Origin: Mycobacterium sp. 852002-40037_SCH5390672 | GTDB lineage: Bacteria > Actinomycetota > Actinomycetes > Mycobacteriales > Mycobacteriaceae | Direction of reading: 5' to 3' | DNA: 64,000 nt | Assembly: GCF_001665875.1 (NCBI RefSeq) | Contig: NZ_LZTA01000116.1 | Span: forward strand, 40,141 to 104,140 | Shown here: positions 1 through 8,091 of the stretch, in pieces | How the letters are laid out: the number at the start of each line of letters is the position of its first letter | Position numbering within the stretch: the first letter of the stretch is position 1 | Notes under the pieces: model-generated | Database searches by the model: none | Told to the model about the DNA's origin: nothing | What the model saw: the letters and a program-made list of their open reading frames with translations, nothing else | Program-made: the position numbers and the translations under genes

Positions 1-109
1 CCCAGGCGATAACGGCGGATCCGTGCCACCCGTCGGCGGCCAGTCCCACCATCAGCAGACCGAAACCCGTCGCGAACACGGGTGCCCCTACCCGTGCCAA
101 CGTCACCAC
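1..109 (-). CDS. Membrane protein, N-terminal part only (runs off the window)
   Basis: On the minus strand an open frame begins with tandem GTG codons (109-107 and 106-104), eight bases after the TAG of the DUF58 gene, and stays open to base 1. The 36 visible residues include a hydrophobic stretch (VFATGFGLLMVGLAA) that looks like a first membrane helix. In the M. tuberculosis moxR3 locus a small integral membrane protein (Rv3162c) follows the DUF58 gene, and this is probably its counterpart. Function is unknown. Only the N-terminus is visible, so family assignment rests on position. Confidence 0.6.
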   Translation of the reverse strand, partial: MVTLARVGAPVFATGFGLLMVGLAADGWHGSAVIAW

Positions 110-116
110 GCCGCCG

Positions 117-1376
117 CTATCCACGTAACCTCCCCCGCACCCGCCGACGTCGATCCGGCAACACACCCATCGACTGCTCCAGTCCGCTATCCCCCGGCCA
201 CGACACGATGTCCACGCCGATGGTGGCCATGTCCCGATACATGGCGGAGCGCTGCAGCGCCCACATCCGATCCACCAAGGGATCCTGTTTGTCTTCGAAC
301 GGCGAACTATCGAGAATGTCGACGGCCAGCACGATATGGCCCCGCTTGCGCAGATTGATCAACGCCAAGGCGAATTCGGTGTCGAGCAAGGTGGAGAACG
401 CGATGACTATCGCCCCGGCGGGAACCGCCGCGCGCGGCGCCAACGTACCCGTGGTGTGTTCGAAGCCGTCACCGGCGCCAAGGACGGTGTCGAGCACCCG
501 ATAGAACTGGCGCTGCCCGATGTCGGCACCAAGCCAGCGCGGGTGGTTTCCCCCGAGGGCGACAATGCCGGCCCGGTCACCGTGCCGCAACGCGGTTTGC
601 ACCACTTGCGCCGCGCCCCGAACGACTCGTTCGGTGGCCTCGGTCGCCGGACCCGCGGGCTGCCGATACCCATCGATCAGCACCACCACGTCGGCGGCGC
701 GGTCGGTCAACCGCTGTGTCACGTGCAGTTGGCCGCGACGCGCACTCACCGGCCAATTCACCGCGCGCAGTTGGTCACCGGGCACGTAAAGGCGAATGTC
801 GGCGTATTCCACACCCGGACCGATATGGCGGGTCAGGTGGGCACCCAACCGGTCGAGCAGTTCGGTCTGCGGAATGGGAGTGGGTTGCGGCGGTGTCAAC
901 GGAAACACGATGACCTCGGCGGCCCCGACGACGGCCGTTCCGGTGAGCAGCCCACCGCGGGCAACGACGTCGATGCGGACCGCGATGGAATACCGACCCC
1001 AGCGCTGCACGGTTGCCGCGACGGTTTTCGCTTGGCCCGCATCGGATTCGGTGATTTCGATCTCCATGCCCGCGATGTCCGCAACGGTGAGCTGCACGGC
1101 CGAGGCCCCGTCTTCTTCCGTCACCCATACCCTGACGTGTGCCTGCTCGTTTTCGAAACAACGCTGGGTGTCGGGTTCACCGTGCACCCGAATCGTCGGG
1201 ACCGGCCGTTGCCAACTGATCGAGCACAACACGCCGAGCAGTGGCGCCGCGAAGGCCATCAGCTGCCACTGGGCGCCGATCACGGCGGCGGCCATCGCAA
1301 ACCCCGCGCAAGTGGCGATCGCCTTCGTCAATTCCGATGCGCGCCAGCGGAATTCGGCTCCAACGCTATGAGTCAC
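117..1376 (-). CDS. DUF58 domain protein, MoxR partner (Rv3163c-like)
   Basis: About 419 residues. The N-terminus has two adjacent hydrophobic segments (around residues 20-60), followed by a domain rich in beta strands and a C-terminal DUF58/VWA-like region with the LRAVNWPVSARRGQLHVTQR stretch typical of the family. DUF58 proteins are encoded beside MoxR AAA+ ATPases and are thought to act with them in maturation or insertion of cell-envelope or metal proteins; the substrate here is unknown. I place the start at GTG 1376, eight bases after the moxR stop, because an ATG at 1403 would overlap moxR by 20 bases. It is part of a five-gene minus-strand operon. Confidence 0.85.
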   Translation of the reverse strand: MTHSVGAEFRWRASELTKAIATCAGFAMAAAVIGAQWQLMAFAAPLLGVLCSISWQRPVPTIRVHGEPDTQRCFENEQAHVRVWVTEEDGASAVQLTVADIAGMEIEITESDAGQAKTVAATVQRWGRYSIAVRIDVVARGGLLTGTAVVGAAEVIVFPLTPPQPTPIPQTELLDRLGAHLTRHIGPGVEYADIRLYVPGDQLRAVNWPVSARRGQLHVTQRLTDRAADVVVLIDGYRQPAGPATEATERVVRGAAQVVQTALRHGDRAGIVALGGNHPRWLGADIGQRQFYRVLDTVLGAGDGFEHTTGTLAPRAAVPAGAIVIAFSTLLDTEFALALINLRKRGHIVLAVDILDSSPFEDKQDPLVDRMWALQRSAMYRDMATIGVDIVSWPGDSGLEQSMGVLPDRRRRVRGRLRG

Positions 1377-1383
1377 GCCTGGC

Positions 1384-2361
1384 TCATCCGGGCTCTTGAG
1401 CACTGGCGCCGGTTCGCGGCACCGGCAGGCGGTGCAACAACTCTCCGATAACGTCGGCGCCCTGGATCTTTCGTACCCACATTTCCGGGCGCAGGGTGAT
1501 CCGGTGTGAGACCGCCGCGATAGCGAGCGCCTTCACATCCTCGGGGATGACGTAGTCGCGGCCCAGCAGCAGCGCGCGGGCACGGGCGAGTTGCACCAGA
1601 TCGAATTCGGCGCGGGGACTGGCCCCGACAGCAACCTGCGGATGGTGTCGCGTCGCGTTGGCCAGCGACACCACGTAGTGCAGGACGTCTTCGTGCACGG
1701 TCACCTGCTCGACCGATTCACGCATGGCCACCAGGTCGCGGGCATCCACCACCTGGTTGACCGTCGGTTCTGCCGAACCGCGTTCGAGGCGGCGGCGCAG
1801 CATCGACGTCTCGTCCCGCTCGCTCAGATAGCGCAATTCCAGCCGGATCGCGAACCGGTCGAGTTGCGCCTCGGGAAGCGGATACGTGCCCTCGTACTCG
1901 ATCGGGTTGTCGGTGGCCAACACAATGAAAGGCTTTGGCAGTTGGTGTGTTTCGCCGTCGATGCTGACTTGGCCTTCGGCCATCGCCTCCAGCAGCGCGG
2001 CTTGGGTTTTCGGCGGCGTGCGATTGATCTCGTCGGCCAGCAACAAGTTGGTGAAGATGGGGCCGGGCCGGAACGCGAAGCGACCGGACTGCATGTCGTA
2101 GATCGTCGAGCCGAGCAGGTCCGCGGGCAACAGATCGGGTGTGAACTGCACCCGAGTGAATTGCAGACCCAGCGCGGCGGCGAAGGATCTCGCGATGAGC
2201 GTCTTGCCCAAGCCGGGCAGGTCTTCGATGAGAATGTGACCGCGCGCGAGGACCGTGGTGAGGATAAGCCGCAGCGCGGAGCGTTTTCCCACCACCACCC
2301 GTTCTATTTCGTCGAGAATCGCCTCGCAATGGGCGGTCGTGGTTGCGGCCGGCAGCGTCAT
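1384..2361 (-). CDS. moxR3: MoxR-family AAA+ ATPase
   Basis: About 325 residues, normal for MoxR. Walker A is GLPGLGKT, Walker B is LLADEIN, and the MoxR-typical segments EGTYPLPEAQLDRF and GASPRAEFDLVQLARARALL are present. MoxR proteins are cytoplasmic chaperone-like ATPases that work with DUF58/VWA partners. The gene lies between a 160-residue membrane protein and the DUF58 gene in the order seen at M. tuberculosis Rv3166c-Rv3162c, where this member is called MoxR3. The ATG at 2361 is chosen because the preceding in-frame 45 residues have no MoxR similarity. Confidence 0.92.
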   Translation of the reverse strand: MTLPAATTTAHCEAILDEIERVVVGKRSALRLILTTVLARGHILIEDLPGLGKTLIARSFAAALGLQFTRVQFTPDLLPADLLGSTIYDMQSGRFAFRPGPIFTNLLLADEINRTPPKTQAALLEAMAEGQVSIDGETHQLPKPFIVLATDNPIEYEGTYPLPEAQLDRFAIRLELRYLSERDETSMLRRRLERGSAEPTVNQVVDARDLVAMRESVEQVTVHEDVLHYVVSLANATRHHPQVAVGASPRAEFDLVQLARARALLLGRDYVIPEDVKALAIAAVSHRITLRPEMWVRKIQGADVIGELLHRLPVPRTGASAQEPG

Positions 2362-2380
2362 GTTCGGATCGCGCCTCCTG

Positions 2381-2863
2381 TCATACCTGCTCCAACTTTT
2401 GCAGAATGTCTTGCAGCGCCGCACGGCCCGGACCAGGTTCGCGGTCACCGCTGCGGGTGACGTTGTTGGGATTGACCCATTCCCACAGCTCCACACCGAA
2501 GAGCATGCGCCCGGTTGCGTGGTAACCCGCCGGGTCTTTGGATTGCCTTTGGCCAGTTGTCATCTCGTACCGGCGCGCGAGCATCGGGCGCAGATGCCGG
2601 TCCCAGTCGGCCCGGGTGGACTCCGACCACCGGATCGTCGTCTCGGTGGTGGAAAGCCAGCGCCGCAACGAATCCCCGAGATCGTCGGCACCGGGTTCCG
2701 TGTCGGCATCGAATCCACGCGCCAGGGCACGACGGAGGCTCAGCAGCACAACAGCCAGCCCGACACCGGATGCCGCCAGTACCCAGCGTCGATCATGCTG
2801 CGTCAGGGCCAGCAGTTCTATGCCGATGATGAGGAAAACGCCCAGTGTCGTGGTCTTTTTCAT
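2381..2863 (-). CDS. Small membrane protein of the MoxR3 operon (Rv3165c-like)
   Basis: 160 residues. It opens with two hydrophobic segments (TLGVFLIIGIELLAL, then WVLAASGVGLAVVLLSL) followed by a charged soluble tail ending in a helix. No catalytic motif is recognisable. The start overlaps the stop of the upstream 334-residue protein by four bases (ATGA), so the two are probably translationally coupled; moxR follows after 19 bases. The size equals that of M. tuberculosis Rv3165c at the same place. It is probably a membrane component of the MoxR complex, which is inference from position. Confidence 0.8.
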   Translation of the reverse strand: MKKTTTLGVFLIIGIELLALTQHDRRWVLAASGVGLAVVLLSLRRALARGFDADTEPGADDLGDSLRRWLSTTETTIRWSESTRADWDRHLRPMLARRYEMTTGQRQSKDPAGYHATGRMLFGVELWEWVNPNNVTRSGDREPGPGRAALQDILQKLEQV

Positions 2864-3864
2864 GCGAAACTCCGCGAACCCAGCTCGTCGAGGACCAATC
2901 GAAGGACGCGCACCGCGATGTCGCGGTGGTCCTCGTTCATCACGTGGGGGCTGAACCGTGCCTCGGCGAACAGGTTGACCAACTGGACAGCGTTGTCGGC
3001 GTGCAGGGCGTGGTGCTCGACCGCGCGGGCCAGTACCTCGGTCGGAGTGTCGAATTCCTGGGGGACGGCGCCAGGAACATGTGCGAGTTCACGTTCCATC
3101 GCGGCATAGCAGGCGATGATCGCCTCGCGCGGTTCGCGGCTCAGGTCTGTCATCTCGGCCAGTCCGCGTTCGGCCGCCCGCGCCAGTGACTCCGAACGCG
3201 CCGCCGGCGCTGGGGGTTCCACCGGCGCGTCGGCGACGCCGGTCGCCGCCGGACGCCAGCGCCGCCGGGCCGTGGCGACCGTTCCGGCGACCAACATCAC
3301 CAACATGGCGACGGTGCAAGCAAGCAGTATCCCCAGCATGTTCTGCGAGCCGTCACGGGGACGACGTGAATGCTGCTGTGGGGGCGGTGCGGGCGCGTGC
3401 GTCGCCGGCGCAGCGCCGCGCTGCGGTGGTGAGGGGGCGGGAGCGAGGCCGTGCGGCCAGAGCCGCGCCAGCAGTATCGCGACAAGTAGCCAGGCCACGA
3501 TCACGCCGAGTCCGATCAACAACACGCGCCAGCTCGGTCGTCCCTTACCGGTGCCGAGCGTGTCGGACAGTGCACCGGCACCCGGCGCGGGAGCGCGTGG
3601 ATCTCGCAACCGCGCGACCACGGCGACCGCGATCAGCGCAAGCGTCACGGCGAGAGCCGCCACCACGAAGGCCAGCGCCGCCCGGCCGCCCGACTCGCTG
3701 CGCATCACATCGTGGCGAGCGGGAAGGTAGCCGCGCAGGGCGGCGGCGACCACGAGCAGCAGAACGATCAGGGCAACAACCCGCCCTGTCGGCTTGTCCA
3801 TACCAGGCATTGGCACACCACTCGATTGGTTGCCTGCCGCCGTTGCGGCACTGACTTTCCCCAT
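2860..3864 (-). CDS. Membrane protein with DUF4129-like C-terminus (Rv3166c-like)
   Basis: 334 residues with four clear hydrophobic helices (near residues 28-45, 65-85, 112-135 and 174-195). The long proline/alanine-rich stretch between the third and fourth helices may be extracytoplasmic. The C-terminal third (FDTPTEVLARAVEHHALHADNAVQLVNLFAEARFS shortened: TPTEVL...LFAEARFSPH) resembles the DUF4129 domain common in MoxR clusters. It is the first gene of the minus-strand operon. The start is uncertain: ATG at 3864 is used, but internal ATGs at 3810 and 3801 would still keep the first helix. Function is unknown beyond the MoxR context. Confidence 0.8.
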   Translation of the reverse strand: MGKVSAATAAGNQSSGVPMPGMDKPTGRVVALIVLLLVVAAALRGYLPARHDVMRSESGGRAALAFVVAALAVTLALIAVAVVARLRDPRAPAPGAGALSDTLGTGKGRPSWRVLLIGLGVIVAWLLVAILLARLWPHGLAPAPSPPQRGAAPATHAPAPPPQQHSRRPRDGSQNMLGILLACTVAMLVMLVAGTVATARRRWRPAATGVADAPVEPPAPAARSESLARAAERGLAEMTDLSREPREAIIACYAAMERELAHVPGAVPQEFDTPTEVLARAVEHHALHADNAVQLVNLFAEARFSPHVMNEDHRDIAVRVLRLVLDELGSRSFA

Positions 3865-3908
3865 ACTTGCACGTCAGGCTGCCCTAGGGCCAGGACGGGC
3901 GTGGCGGC

Positions 3909-3935
3909 TTATCCACAGTGGCCAGTTCATCCACA
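3909..3935. promoter_or_regulatory. Pair of DnaA-box-like motifs
   Basis: TTATCCACA at 3909-3917 is an exact match to the classical DnaA box, and TCATCCACA at 3927-3935 differs from it by one base. They are spaced 18 bp apart in the gap between the divergent MoxR operon and the DUF222/HNH gene. Such AT-containing 9-mers are uncommon by chance in this GC-rich DNA, but no function is shown. Confidence 0.3.
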
Positions 3936-3958
3936 TATTTCCCGTCTCCGCCCTTAAC

Positions 3959-3974
3959 TCGAACGCGTGTTCGA
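3959..3974. promoter_or_regulatory. LexA operator (SOS box)
   Basis: TCGAACGCGTGTTCGA is a perfect palindrome matching the mycobacterial SOS-box pattern TCGAAC-N4-GTTCGA. It ends 12 bases before the GTG start chosen for the DUF222/HNH gene. Several 13E12-type genes of M. tuberculosis are known LexA targets, so damage induction of this gene is likely. Confidence 0.85.
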
Positions 3975-3986
3975 TACCGTGGCGGT

Positions 3987-5372
3987 GTGGGTCCTTGGTT
4001 GAACGCGGCACAGGCGCGGGAGCGAATCTGCGCCGCGCTCGACGCGGTCGATGCGGCTCACGAGGTGCTGCGTCAGACCTCATCGGAGGTGGTCGGCAAC
4101 GCCTTTCGGGTCGACGTTGCCGAACGGCTGGAGTCCCAGGACCGCGTCAATCGCGGGCTGATGTATCGGATTTTCGGCGAAATCGCCGACCCGTCGGACG
4201 AGGCAGGGCGCGTACCCGTGGTGCGCAGCACGCTGTGGGCGCGGCTTCGCATCACGCCCAAGGAGGTCACGCGCCGCTTCAGGCTCGCGGCCCGTCTTCG
4301 GCCGCGCCGGTCGCTGACGGGTGCACCATTGGCAGCCGAATTCCCGGCTTTGGCGGCTGCTGTGGCCGCCGGCGCGGTCGGTGAGGACCACATCCGCGCC
4401 GTGTGTACCGCTGTGGACACGTTGCCGTCCTGCGTCTCCCCCTCAGATGCGTCGGACGCCGAGCGCACGCTGGTGCGGCACGCGACCAGACTCGATGCCG
4501 CCGTGGTTACCCAGCTGGGCCACCGGATCGCCGACTATCTCAATCCCGATGGCCGTTTCACCGAAGTCGATCGGGCCCGCCGCCGTGGGCTGCACCTGAG
4601 CCCACAAGGGCCCGACGGGATGTCGCGGCTGTCCGGTCTGCTGGATCCCGAGGCCCGCGCTTACTTCGAAGCCCTCGAAGCGGCGGTGCGGCCCGGCCGT
4701 CATCGACCCGGCGGTCCCGACAGCGATCCGCAGGCGTGCGATGACCGCACACCGGGCCAACGCCGTCACGATGCCCTCAAGGTCGGTCTCGAAACCGCCG
4801 TCGCCTCCGGCGATCTCGGGGCGCACCGTGGGCATCCCGTCACTGTGATCGCCACTACCACGCTGGCCGAACTCGACCAGGCCGCGCACGCGGTGGTCGA
4901 CTCGTCAGTTCCGATGCCCGCTCCCGCACGCACCGGCGGCGGTTCCCGACTACCCATGCCGGATCTGATTCGCATGGCCGCCAAGGCCCTTCACTATCTT
5001 GCCGTGTTCGACGACCACACCGGCCGGCCGTTGTATCTGGGCCGCCAAAAGCGCATCGCCACCGCGGATCAACGCCTCATCTGCTATGCACGCGACCGCG
5101 GATGTACCCGCCCCGATTGCCTCGAACCTGGCTATCACTGCGAGGTTCACCACGCACCCGAATGGGCAGACGGCGGCCGGACGGATGCGGACAAGCTGTT
5201 TTTCGCCTGCGGATCCGACCACAGCGCGGTGGGCCGCGGCGAATGGAGCACCGTGGTGGCCGGCAACGGGCGACTTGGCTGGACCGATGGGAAGGGACCG
5301 CCCGACATCAACCACGCACACCATCCCGATGAGCTCCTGCGCGGCGATCCTGACCCACCCGAACGCGAATGA
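3987..5372 (+). CDS. DUF222 / HNH endonuclease protein (13E12 repeat type)
   Basis: About 461 residues. The N-terminal two thirds match DUF222 in style, and the C-terminus carries the HNH nuclease core: CTRPDCLEPGYHCEVHHAPEW followed by GGRTDADKLFFACGSDH, with paired cysteines and histidines. Proteins of this kind form the mycobacterial 13E12 repeat family; REP13E12 elements serve as the integration site of prophage phiRv1 in M. tuberculosis. GTG at 3987 is preferred over the upstream ATG at 3918, because the SOS box (3959-3974) would otherwise lie inside the coding region. It interrupts a locus that in M. tuberculosis runs straight from the MoxR operon to the TetR gene. The substrate is unknown. 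Confidence 0.88.
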   Translation: MGPWLNAAQARERICAALDAVDAAHEVLRQTSSEVVGNAFRVDVAERLESQDRVNRGLMYRIFGEIADPSDEAGRVPVVRSTLWARLRITPKEVTRRFRLAARLRPRRSLTGAPLAAEFPALAAAVAAGAVGEDHIRAVCTAVDTLPSCVSPSDASDAERTLVRHATRLDAAVVTQLGHRIADYLNPDGRFTEVDRARRRGLHLSPQGPDGMSRLSGLLDPEARAYFEALEAAVRPGRHRPGGPDSDPQACDDRTPGQRRHDALKVGLETAVASGDLGAHRGHPVTVIATTTLAELDQAAHAVVDSSVPMPAPARTGGGSRLPMPDLIRMAAKALHYLAVFDDHTGRPLYLGRQKRIATADQRLICYARDRGCTRPDCLEPGYHCEVHHAPEWADGGRTDADKLFFACGSDHSAVGRGEWSTVVAGNGRLGWTDGKGPPDINHAHHPDELLRGDPDPPERE

Positions 5373-5436
5373 TCATCCGCACAAAGATTATGCAGCCCTA
5401 TCGCGATGTCCACGCGGTGACAGCGACCGCACCGGT

Positions 5437-6309
5437 CTAGTCCACCGCGAAGGGCCGGAAACTGCCGTCAAGGACCTGTTGGTGACCGATGGTGCGGCCG
5501 GTGACCTTGCCGGGATCGACCAGAGCTAATTCGACTGCTGCACGGGCGAATTCGTCCGCAGACGCGGTGTCATCGAAGTTGCGGGCATAGTAGGAAAGCC
5601 CCGGCGTGAGGATCGGTTTCGACGGCGACAGCGCATTGACCGCGATGTTGTGGTCGGCGAGGTCGAATGCCGCGCACTGGGTCAGGTGTTCGAGTGCGGC
5701 CTTGGATCCGCCATACCCGGGCAGCACCCCGCCGCGGCGGTCGGCGTACGGGCCATCGCCGGGCAGCCGGGACGCGACCGAGGTGATGTTGATGATCGAG
5801 CCGCCACCTGCCTCGATCATGTCGGGGCACACCATCTGCATCAGCTCGTAGGCCGCGAACACCGCGATGTCGAAATGCCGGCGATACGCGTGCAAGGGCG
5901 TGCTGACGAATCCCGGCCAGCCGGGTTTGGCGGCGGAGCCCCGTGGCTTGGCGGCCTTTTCGCGCGGTTGCGTGCCCGGCCCCGGTGGTCGGCCGGGTGC
6001 GGTAAAGGCCGCGTTGTTGACCAGAATCCCTACGGGACCCAATGCGTCTCGCGCCGATTCGACCAACCGGACAATTTGATCGCGGTCGGTCAAATCGGCC
6101 CGGACCGACACGGCCCGCCCGCCCGCCGCCGCGATGTCGGCGACCGTCTCGCCGATGGTTCCCGGCAACCGCTCGTCCCATACTTCTTCGGTACGCCCGG
6201 CAACCGCCACCGCGGCACCGTCGGCCGCCAGGGTCAACGCGATCGCCCGTCCCAGCCCACGGCTACCGCCGGTGACGATCGCGGCGCGGCCCGCAAGCCG
6301 TCCCGTCAT
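5437..6309 (-). CDS. Short-chain dehydrogenase/reductase
   Basis: About 290 residues, classical SDR. The nucleotide-binding motif is VTGGSRGLGRAI near residue 10, followed by LVNNAAF, the ITSVASR serine region and the catalytic YGGSKAALEHL (Tyr-x3-Lys). An insertion rich in Pro, Gly and Lys (about PGRPPGPGTQ to KPGWPGF) follows the NNA motif and is unusual; it may form a lid over the substrate. The start ATG overlaps the stop of the TetR gene (ATGA), so the two form an operon and the regulator probably controls the enzyme. Substrate unknown. Confidence 0.88.
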   Translation of the reverse strand: MTGRLAGRAAIVTGGSRGLGRAIALTLAADGAAVAVAGRTEEVWDERLPGTIGETVADIAAAGGRAVSVRADLTDRDQIVRLVESARDALGPVGILVNNAAFTAPGRPPGPGTQPREKAAKPRGSAAKPGWPGFVSTPLHAYRRHFDIAVFAAYELMQMVCPDMIEAGGGSIINITSVASRLPGDGPYADRRGGVLPGYGGSKAALEHLTQCAAFDLADHNIAVNALSPSKPILTPGLSYYARNFDDTASADEFARAAVELALVDPGKVTGRTIGHQQVLDGSFRPFAVD

Positions 6310-6908
6310 CGCCGTACCCCGTGCACGACGATGGCCGTGGTCTGCTCCACCCACGCATCGTCGAGGTCTTCTCCCGGACGCAGCAGCACGCGCAGCATCG
6401 TCGATCCCCCGATCAACTCGATCAATCGGTCCGGATCCACGTCGGGATGGGCTTCGCCCCGGTCAACGGCCTCACGCAGCCGTACCCGCACCGCGGTGAA
6501 CAAGTCCACGAATCGCGCCATCACTCGCGCGTTGAGCGCGGGGTCGGCCGTCATGTCGGCAACCAGACCGGGCAGCGCGGCGCGGACTACCGGGGTGGTG
6601 AAGACGTCACGAGTGGCCTCGATCATCATCCGCATGTCGGCAGCGATATCCCCGGCCGGCGACTCCAGCGCGGTCGGGGTGGTCGGGAAGGCCGCCTCGT
6701 GCACCAGTTCGGCCTTGCTCGACCACCGCCGGTAGAGCGCGGACTTCGTGGTGCCGGCGCGCTCGGCGACCGCGGCCAGACTGATGTTGGAATAGCCCGT
6801 TTGGACAAGCAGTTCCGCGGTCGCCGATAGGATGGCCGAGTCGATACGCGGATCGCGCGGGCGGCCGGCGCCGGAGGCCTTGTCAAGGCCGGACGGGTCT
6901 GCTTTCAT
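6306..6908 (-). CDS. TetR-family transcriptional regulator (Rv3167c-like)
   Basis: 200 residues. The N-terminal helix-turn-helix region spans about residues 20-65 (ILSATAELLVQTGYSNISLA, then AERAGTTKSALYRRW), typical of TetR repressors. The C-terminal half is the helical ligand-binding domain. It is divergent from the APH-like gene with a 46-bp gap, the arrangement seen at M. tuberculosis Rv3167c/Rv3168, and is cotranscribed with the SDR gene. It probably represses both directions from the shared gap; the ligand is unknown. Confidence 0.9.
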   Translation of the reverse strand: MKADPSGLDKASGAGRPRDPRIDSAILSATAELLVQTGYSNISLAAVAERAGTTKSALYRRWSSKAELVHEAAFPTTPTALESPAGDIAADMRMMIEATRDVFTTPVVRAALPGLVADMTADPALNARVMARFVDLFTAVRVRLREAVDRGEAHPDVDPDRLIELIGGSTMLRVLLRPGEDLDDAWVEQTTAIVVHGVRR

Positions 6909-6954
6909 AACGCTACCTACCGTATCGTAATTGCCTCAACGAAGGAGGCACCTT
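6909..6954. promoter_or_regulatory. Divergent TetR/APH-like control region
   Basis: 46-bp gap between two divergent starts. It contains TACCGTATCGTA (6918-6929), a partly symmetric AT-containing element that could be the TetR operator, and a strong ribosome-binding site AAGGAGG at 6942-6948 that fixes the ATG at 6955. The operator call is inference only. Confidence 0.4.
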
Positions 6955-8091
6955 ATGGCAACAGAACCGGCGCTTGACAAGGTCGACCGGCTCCAGCGCT
7001 CCAGCCGCGACGTCACGACGTTGCCGACGGTCATGTCACGCTGGCTCTCCACCGTACTGCCGGACGCCGCAAAACCCGAGGTGACCGTGGAAAGCGGCGT
7101 GGACTCGACGGGCATGTCGTCGGAGACCATCATCCTGACCACCCGCTGGCACGAGGACGGGCAGCCGAGGCAGCAGAAGCTGGTGGCGCGGGTGGCGCCC
7201 ACCGCCGAGGATGTGCAGGTCTTCCCGACCTATCGGCTCGACCACCAATTCGATGTCATCCGCAAAGTGGGCGAGCTGACCGACGTGCCGGTGCCCCGGG
7301 TGCGCTGGCTGGAGAACACCGGTGCCGTGCTCGGCACGCCGTTCTTCGTGATGGACTACGTCGAGGGTGAGGTGCCGCCCGACGTCATGCCGTATACGTT
7401 CGGCGGCAACTGGTTCGCCGACGCGCCCGCCGAGCGGCAGCGCGAACTGCAGGACGCCACCGTCGGCGTCCTGGCCACATTGCACTCGATTCCGGACGCG
7501 CAGAACACCTTTGGCTTCCTCACCGAGGGCCAATCCGGTGACACCGCGATGCGCAGGCACTTCAACTGGGTGCGGTCCTGGTATGACTTCGCGGTACCCG
7601 ACATCGGGCGATCGCCGTTGCTGGAGCGGACCTTCGACTGGCTGGAAGCCCACTGGCCGGCCGAGGCGGCCGCCGCCGAGCCGGTGCTGCTGTGGGGCGA
7701 CGCCCGGATCGGCAACGTGTTGTACAACGACTTCCGGCCGGTGGCGGTGCTGGACTGGGAGATGGTGACGCTGGGCCCGCGCGAGCTCGATGTGGCGTGG
7801 ATGATATTCGCACACATGGTCTTTCAAGAACTCGCGGGCCTGGCGACGCTACCGGGGCTGCCCGAAGTGATGCGAGAGGAGGACGTGCGCGCCACCTATG
7901 CGCGGGTGGCCGGCGTCGAAGTCGGCGACTTGCACTGGTTCTACGTGTATTCCGGCGTGATGTGGGCGTGTGTGTTCATGCGCACCGGAGCCCGCCGGGT
8001 GCACTTCGGCGAAACCGAAAAGCCCGACGACGTCGAATCGTTGTTCTATCACGCCGGATTGATGCGAAGGTTAATCGGAGAGGACCAGTAA
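6955..8091 (+). CDS. Aminoglycoside phosphotransferase-like kinase (Rv3168-like)
   Basis: 378 residues, the same length as M. tuberculosis Rv3168. The fold is the APH/choline-kinase type. The Brenner motif appears as WGDARIGNVLYND (catalytic Asp, metal-binding Asn), followed by VLDWEMVTLGPRELDVAW in place of the DFG motif. Family members phosphorylate small molecules, but no aminoglycoside resistance activity should be assumed. A good AAGGAGG site lies seven bases before the ATG. The stop overlaps the next start (TAATG), so it is coupled to the Rv3169-like gene. It is divergent from the TetR gene. Confidence 0.9.
   Translation: MATEPALDKVDRLQRSSRDVTTLPTVMSRWLSTVLPDAAKPEVTVESGVDSTGMSSETIILTTRWHEDGQPRQQKLVARVAPTAEDVQVFPTYRLDHQFDVIRKVGELTDVPVPRVRWLENTGAVLGTPFFVMDYVEGEVPPDVMPYTFGGNWFADAPAERQRELQDATVGVLATLHSIPDAQNTFGFLTEGQSGDTAMRRHFNWVRSWYDFAVPDIGRSPLLERTFDWLEAHWPAEAAAAEPVLLWGDARIGNVLYNDFRPVAVLDWEMVTLGPRELDVAWMIFAHMVFQELAGLATLPGLPEVMREEDVRATYARVAGVEVGDLHWFYVYSGVMWACVFMRTGARRVHFGETEKPDDVESLFYHAGLMRRLIGEDQ

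Noticed and set aside
336..1451. 371-codon plus-strand frame opposite the DUF58 gene
   Set aside because: Antisense shadow; composition and lack of motifs argue against a gene.
6955..8091. APH-like kinase called as an antibiotic-resistance gene
   Set aside because: The fold is shared by many metabolic kinases and the context is not a resistance locus.
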